A stretch of DNA of 64,000 nt from Sipunculus nudus. Its lineage: Eukaryota > Annelida > Sipuncula > Golfingiida > Sipunculidae. The notes below the pieces were generated by a model that had not been told where the DNA came from, did not search any database, and saw only the letters and a list, made by a program, of their open reading frames with translations. The stretch covers positions 46,259,327 through 46,323,326 of the forward strand of contig CM049308.1 in the NCBI GenBank assembly GCA_026874595.1. Reading direction: 5' to 3'. The position numbers were made by a program, and so were the translations under genes. This document shows, one piece after another, positions 56,304 to 64,000 of the stretch. The stretch's first letter is position 1; the number at the start of each line of letters is the position of its first letter.

Positions 56304-58010
56304 ACAAGGGACCTTTTGGTCACTGTGCTCAGCTGAAAATCTAAAATAATATCAAATGGAGATAAAGTGTAAGAGGAAGAGGTAATAAAGTCCATGGTTG
56401 GTTTATATGATTTGTTTGTATTGATGAGCAAGAAATTGTTGCAAATAATATTTTGTGACCTGACCATGTGTTTCCTAATGTTGAAACTGAAGCATGTGAG
56501 CAGTTTGTGAACAAATGATCTGTACTATTACCATGATCATTAGTTGGCTTTTTGATTAACTGTTGACATTTCAGTAGTTTACACATTTGTTCAATTGAAT
56601 ATTTTTTTGTATAATATATATTATTAAATATATATATATTTTTATGAAATGTATTCAGTTGAAATATAACTAATTAACAACATAAAACAGGGCAAACAAA
56701 GCCTGATCTCAAATTCTGCTGAGGCAGGAAAATAATGAACAAATGTTTGTATTAAATCCTCATTTTTTTATCACATCAATTTTTTTTAATTTAAGTTTAT
56801 ATTTCTATACATTTCTAATATAACATATATATCTGAATATAGAAGTTGATTCATAATTCTCAATTGCATCATCATAAATCTCAATCTTGTCAGATAACAC
56901 CACATCATGCAAACAAACGTTTATTTATTTTTTACCACAAAAATATATCTTTTAAATCTGCAATTGCATCTTCTGGATTACACCTTGAATTATTTTTTCA
57001 AGGAAAGTTTTTGCATATCGGAGTGGAAACAGCATTACAAGTAAGGAGATACAGTGAAAACAACAATTACTGCATAACACTTGGTGGGTGGGTGTGTGTG
57101 TGGGGGGGGGGAGTGATGATTGGGGTGGTGATATGAGAATAACTGTACACCTGTCACAGCAGGGGATCTCCCCCAGTGACTGTAACAAATCAGAAACCCT
57201 GGCATGGCTGACTTCCAGTGACCTGGAGTGGGACCCTGCATCTGTATTCTGTAATCAAAGCAAATGACTACAATAGAGCCTCAAGAAAAAATCAATAACT
57301 AGCTTAATTTTCAAGCTTTTATTTTCAAATTTCAGATTTAAACAAATTAAATATTTATGTTTACATGCTGTGAAAATTAAATCAATGATACTAACAGGGA
57401 AAAAACGTGCCATGGTCAAAGTTGGGCAAAATTTAAGGTACTGATTTTATTTTTATGCTAATAACTTAAAAAATTTACAAAATTCAGATCTAATTCTGGT
57501 AAAAACAATTGAATCCTAATTAAACATAGTTATATACTTGGGAAAATAGACTCTAGTTTCATAATTTTTCATGTTAAGTGAGTAAATATTTTTCCTGATT
57601 TTTTACAAAGTCCATTATGTTCGGGCCCATAACTTAAAGAATTTATATTTAACAGACTTAATTTCTGGCATGTACATAGGAACTTTATAGAGGAATATTA
57701 ATGGTAAATATGAGGAAAAACAGATGAGTGGTTTTAATATTAGGCAGTCCTGAAGTGTGAAAATAGGTTTTTAATAAAAAATTGAGGTTTTTCCTTAATT
57801 TCTTAAAGGAACGAAGTCGAAAAGACCCAGTTTTCAGCTTGGTAGGAGATCTTGGGGACATCTAACATTCTGCTGAATTTTGGATTCCTAGGTCTTACGG
57901 TTTCAAAACGTGCCACATCTACGGACGGACGGACGGACAGACGGACGGACGGACGACGGACAATGGACCACGACGATAGCTCAGATGACTTATAGTCAGC
58001 TGAGCTAAAA
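56304..58010 (-). mobile_element. AGCTCAG-type element inserted in the gypsy integrase
   Basis: The minus-strand head TTTTTAGCTCAGCTGACT forms a hairpin with AGTCATCTGAGCT (7- and 5-bp arms). A CCGTCCGTC microsatellite and an AAAACTGGGTCTTTTCGAC motif follow. The tail has CAGCTGAGC, then the stem-loop GACC-TTTT-GGTC (56,310-56,321) and CTTG before T. The pol reading resumes on both sides at a T-run without duplicated target bases. Internal open frames are not conserved domains. Confidence 0.65.
57925..57961 (+). repeat. (GGAC)n microsatellite
   Basis: About nine GGAC units with minor interruptions, in the head-proximal part of the AGCTCAG element; the GTCCGTCC tract on the element's own strand. 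Confidence 0.9.
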
Positions 58011-58067
58011 ATGGTGAAAATTTTGTAGTATCATTCCGGGTGCAGTTGAAAGCGTGCATCACTGCGG
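58011..58067 (-). pseudogene. Gypsy integrase fragment after frameshift, up to the insertion
   Basis: After a one-base frameshift at about 58,070-58,085, the minus strand reads NWKDHLAAVMHAFNCTRN and then a KFSPF motif. This is the conserved end of the integrase core and stops at the AGCTCAG insertion. Confidence 0.65.
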
Positions 58068-58466
58068 CTAAGTGATCTTTCCAGTTGCTCTTCTTTCTTC
58101 AGCCAAGGTTGCTAGCATAGTGAGTAAAGTACGGTTGAATCTTTCACATATTCCGTTTCCTTGGGGATGGTAAGGGCTCGTCCTAGATTTTTGCATGCCT
58201 GTCAGTTCACAAAGTTCTGAAATCACTTGACTTTCAAAGTTTATCCCTTGGCCTGAATGGAGACGATATGGTAGGCCATAGTGGTTGAAGAATATATCCA
58301 CCAAAGCTTTAGCGGTAGTCTTTGCAGGCTGGTTTCGACGGGGAATAGCTCGCGCAAATTTTGTAAAATGATCGGTGACCACGAGGATATTTTCTATTCC
58401 TCCCTTTAAGGGATCCACCTTTAGGAAGTCAATGCAAACCAACTCAAGAGGTTGCGTTGTCATCAC
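58068..58466 (-). pseudogene. Ty3/gypsy integrase catalytic core, second Asp lost
   Basis: RNase H-fold integrase that joins element DNA to the host genome. The D,D35E triad is visible at D13 (CIDFL) and E108 (GICERFNRTL). The middle aspartate position is glycine 72 (HSGQG, codon GGC at 58,251-58,253, where family members have Asp). Spacing from 72 to 108 is exactly the D35E interval. TSPYHPQGNG is intact. The fragment ends by frameshift. A single A-to-G change explains the loss, so the copy was likely active before. Confidence 0.8.
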
Positions 58467-58621
58467 ATTTACGAGTGGGGCTACTTGGTTGTCGGGAGTC
58501 TTTCTCCTTACACAACTGGGACAGGATGATACATAATTTGCGATATATCTCTGGTCATCCTTGGCCTTTAAAATCTTTCTTGTATAAGGTTCACAGTTCT
58601 ATCTCTTCCCAAATGCCCCAT
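58467..58621 (-). pseudogene. Gypsy integrase H2C2 zinc-binding region (broken)
   Basis: The histidine half (MGHLGRDRT) and the cysteine half (CPSCVRRK) of the N-terminal HHCC finger are both recognisable but lie in different frames. A frameshift and stops near 58,565-58,625 separate them. The cysteine half is in frame with the integrase core. Confidence 0.65.
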
Positions 58622-59227
58622 CTAATCATGCATACTTTTTAGCACCAAACCTCTGAGGCTCTGAGGAAGTAACAGTTGTTTATTGGATATTCCATCAACC
58701 GTCCGTTTTTTGTAGAGTATGCTATCTTGGAAGAAGACGGTATTTCTGTATTTCAACAATATTCGAACTTCTGGACTTACTGACTCGCCAGCTGCTAGCC
58801 GTCCTGACTTCACGTAATTAGCGACAGTTGATATGTGGGGACCCATTTCCTGGGCCTTCCTGATCTGGTCTGTGGTTAACACGGTGAGTGAATCTGAAAG
58901 AATACTTTCGTCTGGGATACTTTTGGGATCACAGACCAGACTGTTGGCATGCCCAATCATTGACTGATTACACAGTGCATCAATTGTGTTTTTGGTGATT
59001 ATTTCAGTATCTGCAGGGTTTAGACGTTTCAAGTGAGATAGAGCATCTGCATCTTTGTTCTCCCTTCCGGATCGATACACTATATCAAACTGGAAATCTG
59101 ACAGTTCCGCCACCCATCTTTCTCCTGTGGCGTTTTGTCGAGCAGATGTCATAACATATGTCAAAGGGTTGTTGTCAGTGTGTACAACAAACTTGGCACC
59201 ATACAAATATTCTCTGAACTCATCCAT
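58622..59227 (-). pseudogene. Ty3/gypsy RNase H C-terminal part and linker
   Basis: FREYLYGAKFVVHTDNNPLT is the characteristic RNase H segment with the catalytic Asp (HTDN). FQFDIVYRSGRENKDADALS, including the conserved N-x-x-A-D-x-LS end, closes the domain. A 100-residue linker towards the integrase follows. This is the longest undamaged pol segment after the reverse transcriptase. Confidence 0.85.
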
Positions 59228-59552
59228 GATCGCCCTATCATAGCCAGAAACTAAAGCTTCTGTGTCGGATATCTGGATTCTGAGGGGCGAAGTCCACGAC
59301 TAGCAAATGCTATGGGTTTGAGTTTGCCGTCCTTATCTTGGTATGACACAGCCCCAAGTCCATCACCGCTGGCATCAGTATGAAAAAAACAAAAGGTTGG
59401 TTATAATCCGCAAATGCAAGAACAGGTGAGGATATCAGTTTACTAATGAGTATGTCAAAAGCCGATTGGTGTCTATCTTTCCATGTGAATTCTTTTTTTT
59501 CCTTTTCTATTGTGAGAATGTTTCTGAGGTTTCTCGCCTTGTAATAGTTCAT
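59228..59552 (-). pseudogene. Ty3/gypsy RNase H N-terminal part (frameshifted)
   Basis: FTWKDRHQSAFDILISKL and SSPVLAFADYNQPF match the RT-RNase H connection. A frameshift in a T-run near 59,390 moves the TDAS motif (catalytic Asp) and the following QDKDGKLKPIAFASRG segment into another frame. A further stop lies near 59,262. Confidence 0.75.
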
Positions 59553-59859
59553 GGAGTGGATTGGCTATCTTAGAAAACCCTTCTATAAATCTCCTGTAGT
59601 ATCCTGCGAAGCTTAAAAATCTCCGGACATCTTTCACATTTCTAGGTACAGGCCAATCTTTCAGAACCTCTACTTTCTCTGGGTCCGTCTTGATACCATC
59701 AGAGGAAACTATATGACCAAGGTACTTTATCTCCTTTCATAAGAACTGACATTTTGTTGGTTTGAATTTAAATCCGGCTTTCCATAGACGCTTGAAGAAC
59801 GATTGTAGAGGTTGTAAGTGTTCCTCGAACGTTTTACTGAATATGATTATGTCGTCCAG
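59553..59859 (-). pseudogene. Ty3/gypsy reverse transcriptase thumb region (stop and frameshift)
   Basis: LDDIIIFSKTFEEHLQ starts immediately after an in-frame TAG. FKFKPTKCQFL, a TGA, then YLGHIVSSDGI and FLSFAGYYRRFI follow, all standard for the family. An A-run frameshift near 59,500-59,510 leads to the next fragment. Confidence 0.8.
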
Positions 59860-60375
59860 CTAGAGAAGGCACTGAGATAGATATAAATCACTCACAGTAG
59901 CTTGCATCAACCTTTGGAATGTTGCAGGCGCATTTACAAGTGCGAAAGGCATAGTGTTAAATTCATAGAAACCAAGTGGTCCAGCAGTGAAGGCTGTTTT
60001 CTGTTTGTCCTTTTCTGCCATTTCCACTTGCCGATAACCTGCTTTCAAATCAAGTGATGAGAGGTACTTTGCACCTTCAAGACAGTCTAACGTTTCCTCT
60101 ATCCGAGGTAAAGGATGATCATCCTTTACAGTTTTGGAATTCAGTTTTCGGTAGTCGACACAAAAGCAAAATCCACCGTCCTGTTTGCTTTCTCTTATCA
60201 CCCCAGCATGAATTATATCCTGAAAATGTTGACGCACTTCTTCAAACAAATGTGGAGGAATCCGTGGGTGTCTCTCCTTAAATGGAATATTATCAACTAG
60301 GTTTATGTGGTGTTTCACTTTATTTGACCGACCTAAGTCCGTATCACTGAGAGAGAAGATGCCTTTCCATTTCAT
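59860..60375 (-). pseudogene. Ty3/gypsy reverse transcriptase fingers/palm
   Basis: RNA-dependent DNA polymerase domain. VDYRKLN at 73-79, motif A SSLDLKAGY with Asp109, and MPFALVNAPATFQ (usual Gly replaced by Ala) are present. The fragment ends at a TAG (59,860-59,862) exactly where the tyrosine of the YLDD catalytic motif belongs; LDD follows. About a dozen residues usual between RES and DG before FCVDYR are missing, an in-frame deletion near residue 63. The listed ATG is internal; the frame joins the upstream fragment by a one-base shift at about 60,375. Confidence 0.9.
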
Positions 60376-60830
60376 CGACAGTTCTTGGACCTGTATTTCT
60401 GTTTTTCAGACAAATCATCCTGAAATGTAAAGTTATCCAAAAATTCAAGCTGTGAAGCATCATGGATAGCTGATGGTTGTAAAACAGAAACTGCACTGAT
60501 ATTAAATATCGCAGTTTTAGCTGGCAGACGTACAGTTCTGTTAGAAACATTGTGAATTTCTATCATGAAACGACCCGATGACGTAGACTTCTGTAATGTA
60601 GAGATCAACACAAGTCCGGATGGTAGACGGGACATTTCATCTACGTCAGTTAGCAGGACAGTATTTTCTGGAAACATAGTTTTTACTTGACCGTGAATGA
60701 CCACCTGAGTGTTGGCAGCTATCGTCCTGGCTTTAGTGGACCTCAATGGACTTGGTCCTTTATGCGATTCTTGACGTTCTATAAACTGAAACGCTAGGCT
60801 CCACGGTGCTGATAAATGCTTTCTCTGCAT
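60372..60830 (-). pseudogene. Ty3/gypsy pol segment between protease and reverse transcriptase
   Basis: 152 codons with no catalytic motif. The pattern of β-strand-like VVIHGQVKTMFPENTVLLT, GLVLISTL and VRLPAKTAIFNIS is the spacer domain seen upstream of RT in metazoan gypsy elements. It ends by frameshift just before the RT fragment. No protease D(S/T)G motif is visible here or in the weak open frame at 60,794-61,069. Confidence 0.6.
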
Positions 60831-61851
60831 GTACCGTGGTCCTCTTTAGTTGTTAGTATATAATAATAATCTAAAAATGTTAAAGAAACTACTGAAGCCA
60901 GAATCTCATTTACATGATTGTGAACAAGTATAATAGAAATCAACACCTTAGATTCTGTTGGAGGACGAAAAGATGTTGCAGAATTTCTGAGGGGAGCCGG
61001 CGATATATCATTCGATTTTAGTTTGTCGACTAAGAACAGATGTGGAATTTGCAATCTCAATATGTGCAATTGTTGTTTGTAAAAGACTCATTCATAGGAG
61101 AATTTGACTGAGTTTTGTGCGCATTCTAGAGGAGTATTGTGTTGAAGTAGATTAAGTGTTTATTCTGAGGTGTTTCTTCTGAGGTTTTCAACAGTTCATA
61201 ATCTTTGTATAAATCGGTTAATAAAACATATAAAATTCCTAAGGGATTGCATTTTTTGTTCAATGTGTGACTGTGTGTTATCATAAGAACAAAAGCAACT
61301 CGCATATGGATGAGAAGGTACTCACCTTATTAAAACTATGCTTCATTAATCAGTTACAATACACAAACGCACCACCATAGTGAACAGTTAGTTCCTTCAA
61401 GTGAAAATCATGTCTCTATATTTAATTTATATATTTATATATACATTTCAGGGGCACCACCAGCATGGTTATGGGATGGAAATAAGCATTTCCTATTAAT
61501 TTACGAATTGAACACAAATAAATGAACAGCATCAATTATATAGCTAACTTCCATACTACTACAAGCAAGCAAAAAATGTATTAAAGACAACAAAGGGCAA
61601 ACCCTGCATTATGATTCAACTGTGTACAAGCAGCTAAAAACATCACTAGCTGATAACAAAGACCCTAAATGAGACCCTCACTTGGTACTTAATATAATTT
61701 ATCTATTAATTTATAATTCATAACAATACTAATTGCAAAACTGCAAAATGGACAGTTAAATATGAAAAAAAAATATTATATTTAACAATGTAAAATATGA
61801 TAAAATATGACAGGTTTTCATATGGCCAACTATGGGTGAATATCAAATAAT

Positions 61852-61852
<1 letters not shown>
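60831..61852 (+). other. AT-rich sequence; no feature supported
   Basis: The minus-strand frame 60,794-61,069 may contain decayed protease sequence, but I cannot recognise it. The rest is AT-rich, with no repeated LTR copy found by eye. Confidence 0.4.

Positions 61853-61908
<56 letters not shown>
61853..61908 (+). repeat. (TA)n microsatellite
   Basis: About 28 TA dinucleotides. Confidence 0.95.
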
Positions 61909-61909
<1 letters not shown>

Positions 61910-62040
61910 TTCAGTGTGCCATTTTATCTTAGTTTACATTTTTGCTATTTTTACCTGTGCTATTTGTACCAGTGCCATTTTAACCATGCCGTTTTTACCT
62001 GTGCCATTTTTACCTAAGATCCCTTATATCAGGGATAGAA
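61909..62040 (+). repeat. TGCCATTTTxACC short tandem repeat
   Basis: Degenerate 14-18-bp repeats (GTGCCATTTTTACCT, GTGCTATTTGTACC, GTGCCATTTTAACC, ATGCCGTTTTTACC) run from about 61,914 to 62,013, about seven copies. Confidence 0.7.
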
Positions 62041-62046
62041 ATGTTT

Positions 62047-62086
62047 GAAAATTTGTGGTCGTCCTACGGGACGACCTCAAATTTTC
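62047..62086 (+). other. Long inverted repeat capped by TACG
   Basis: Two 18-nt arms (GAAAATTTG, one base, GGTCGTCC, and complement) match except for one T-T position and flank TACG. In RNA the apex is C(UACG)G, a UNCG-class stable tetraloop. A partial third GGTCGTCC and a GAGGTCGTC follow at 62,090-62,117. It could be a transcribed hairpin or a MITE remnant. Confidence 0.6.
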
Positions 62087-62117
62087 TGTGGTCGTCCTAG
62101 CTAATTCGAGGTCGTCA

Positions 62118-63573
62118 TATTTGTTTTGCAAAAAAAAAAAAAAAATAATATTCATATTCCATTTCTAATAAATGCATGTATTTAAACATTAGAGTATCCT
62201 TGCTTATGCATGAATCGGTTATGTTACACGTGAATTTCTGTATCCTGCAGGGAATTATAAACTCAAGTGAACTGAACATTTATTCATGTAATACTGTTTG
62301 TATTTTGCAAATACATATCGCTTCTATAAATTTGTGAAAGAAATGGTCGGTAACATTATCTTTTTCTAAGTCTTTATGTCATACAACAACTCTGCATATC
62401 CCATGTCCTGTTTCCCGGGCTATACAGCCGTCTATGGGGCCCAGGAACCAGGATTATGTATTCACGGTGTCCTGTCAGTCGGCGCATTGAGTCTTTATTT
62501 TCCATTTGTCATAAAAACTGCTTTGTTAAAAATAACATTAAACATATTGAAAATTCCTTAGTACCAAAATGACAGATGTATATGATGTTTTAAAATGATA
62601 ATGAACTTTTCTATATATATTGTGAGCCTATGTGTGGATTAAATTCGAATAATAAGGTCAAGGAGTACATTTTTGTTTCATGTTAATTTTTATTAAAAAA
62701 TATTTAAAGTAGCGGTCTTTTAGAATTTTTCATCCTTTGCTGATACAATATGTTTAAATTCATGCACGGCTTGTTTAGGGAAATATGCGACGTGGCATTT
62801 ATATGCCTGTTCACCTGTCTCTAGAACCCATGTTCAGATGTGCCCGCGAAACCGAGTGGGTGGACGGTTATATGCAGGGGGTTCGTCAAATGAGAACGCA
62901 GTTCTGCTCATAAGCTTTTTATTCCAATTGGTTAATAGAATGCGCATAAATATTAAAAATCTTTAAGTTTTTCTAGAGAAATAAGAGTTTTCTTCCTGCC
63001 TAGGAATGTGGCTTCCGCCGCGAATGACTGACATTCGTAACCCTTCATAAGAACTGATCTGAGATCGTTCGAATTTGCCGTATGGCTATGACCTGTAAAT
63101 TTGCATTTTCCGTAAGACCTCATTATTGGCCCGCTTGTATGCACGGTAATAGCTGCTCGGCAATATTCGGAAGAAGTGCCGCCTCGGTCTATGCAAATGA
63201 GTTGAAATGAACCAATGACATGTCACGTCGTCATTGTCACGTGGTTACCAATTAGGGGACATATGTACTCGTTTGTTCTGTCAACTGAACCAGCGCAGGA
63301 GTAGATACGAATGATTAAATGAACAATTGTTGGTCATTAAACAAAGTTTAACAATTATTTGGCGGCAACACGTGGTGATCATTCGTATTTTAAGAGTTTA
63401 CTCTTTTTGCAACGGCGGTAAATAATGAGAGCATTTTCACATTGGCGGTGTCAAGTGCGATAACGGCGGCGTCGATGTACCTCTTTTTTAAAAGAAACAA
63501 TATGAATCACGGGGTGTCTGAATCACAAACCATACCGAGAAAATGATGGTGTTCAACCGTATAAACAGTCACT
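62118..63573 (+). other. AT-rich spacer
   Basis: Includes an A-run near 62,131. A segment TCGGCAATATTCGGAAGAAG near 63,158 is shared with 53,578. No gene seen. Confidence 0.5.
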
Positions 63574-63822
63574 TAGGGTAGACCGGGGCAAGACGCCCAC
63601 CCTAAGGGAAAATCTTTGTTGCCATTTTGTATATAGGTTAAAATCTTATTACTTCTTCCATAAATAATGTTTTCATGGTGAAAATATATTATAACTGAAA
63701 TTTTTGCGAAACCAAAGAAAATATTTAAATAAATAGTAAAAAAGAACAATTCCATAAACATGGGCGTTTTACCCCAGTCCTGGGGCAACACGCCCATAGG
63801 TGGGCTTTTTACCCCGACCTCA
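63574..63822. mobile_element. ~250-bp MITE with GGTAGACCGGGGCAAGACGC-type inverted ends
   Basis: The left end TAGACCGGGGCAAGACGCCCACC is mirrored by a right end reading GAGGTCGGGGTAAAAAGCCCACC on the other strand, about 23 bp with several mismatches. An inner GGGCG...CGCCC palindrome sits near 63,762-63,796. No coding capacity. GGTAGACCGGGGCA-type ends are widespread in invertebrate MITEs (from memory). Confidence 0.55.
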
Positions 63823-63910
63823 GCCTTCCTTATTTATAATCCGTTTTGTTCTCAAAAGGACACTTTAGTTTAAACCCTGGTCCTATAACAGTTTAGCCAA
63901 AAAATGAAGA

Positions 63911-63913
<3 letters not shown>

Positions 63914-63975
<62 letters not shown>
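63914..63975 (+). repeat. (TA)n microsatellite
   Basis: About 30 TA dinucleotides near the window end. Confidence 0.95.
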
Positions 63976-63979
<4 letters not shown>

Positions 63980-64000
63980 CGTCAATATGCTAGGTATACT

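Larger units (their letters stand above)
54638..60830 (-). mobile_element. Decayed Ty3/gypsy LTR retrotransposon (pol and 3' LTR), interrupted
   Basis: On the minus strand, the order is post-protease spacer, reverse transcriptase, RNase H, integrase zinc finger, core and C-terminal tail, a polypurine tract and an LTR candidate. This order (RT-RH-IN) defines Ty3/gypsy. Damage includes at least four single-base frameshifts, two stops, a catalytic substitution in the integrase, and a 1.7-kb foreign insertion. No gag and no second LTR were found within the window, so the copy is 5'-incomplete. Confidence 0.85.

Noticed and set aside
57035-57241. Histidine/proline-rich frame
   Set aside because: Product of a GTGTGTGG/G-run inside the inserted AGCTCAG element.
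60831-61400. 5' LTR of the gypsy element
   Set aside because: No stretch matching the 54,638-55,053 candidate or a TG...CA unit was found; the copy appears 5'-truncated or the LTR is too diverged to see.
1-64000. Telomeric, rRNA or tRNA sequence
   Set aside because: No TTAGGG arrays, rRNA landmarks or convincing A/B-box plus cloverleaf found by eye.

Overview
This window is eukaryotic and almost entirely made of repeats. The repertoire points to a bivalve-type mollusc: microsatellite-laden GTTT/GTCT elements, AGCTCAGCTGACT-headed elements, runs of AGGTCA half-sites, CAGGGGCG hAT ends, an L1-like LINE and a decayed Ty3/gypsy pol. That assignment is an inference from remembered repeat styles, not from a search. 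I see no complete host protein-coding gene, tRNA, rRNA or CRISPR array. Most long open frames are by-products of repeats whose sub-units are multiples of three.

Layout. 1-416 is the tail of a unit like those at 20-29 kb. 417-1387 is a diverged copy of a 1,426-bp unit, followed by eleven near-identical head-to-tail copies (1388-17073) and a partial copy to about 17,340. 17.34-20.0 kb is a block of degenerate ~350-bp repeats carrying an AGCTCAG-type insertion; the same block recurs diverged at 33.35-36.0 kb. Between them lie five head-to-tail units of 1.7-2.7 kb (20,004-31,034), four filled with a 148-bp tandem repeat, then two diverged ~1.28-kb relatives of the array unit. 36-44.24 kb holds further members, with ~270-bp and ~330-bp internal tandem repeats. 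44.2-49.5 kb is lower-copy AT-rich DNA with a TTAA-flanked inverted-repeat transposon and hAT-like ends. 49.9-51.9 kb is a 5'-truncated LINE with an intact 499-codon partial ORF, target duplication and poly(A). 52.97-54.33 kb is bounded by inverted repeats. 54.6-60.8 kb is a dead minus-strand Ty3/gypsy element (LTR candidate, polypurine tract, pol) interrupted by a 1.7-kb AGCTCAG element. The last 3 kb hold microsatellites, a strong hairpin and a small MITE.

Unifying observation. Several unrelated-looking families end in a GACC...GGTC stem-loop followed by CTTG or CTAG and then T. Empty sites visible within the window indicate insertion between two Ts without target duplication. These are traits described for Helentron-associated non-autonomous rolling-circle elements (DINE-1 and oyster Pearl types). 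The 1,426-bp satellite and the 2.1-2.7-kb unit chain are built from the same modules, so the region may show such elements turning into satellite DNA. Matches to RFX X-box, CTCF and nuclear-receptor motifs ride in the repeats; their activity is untested.
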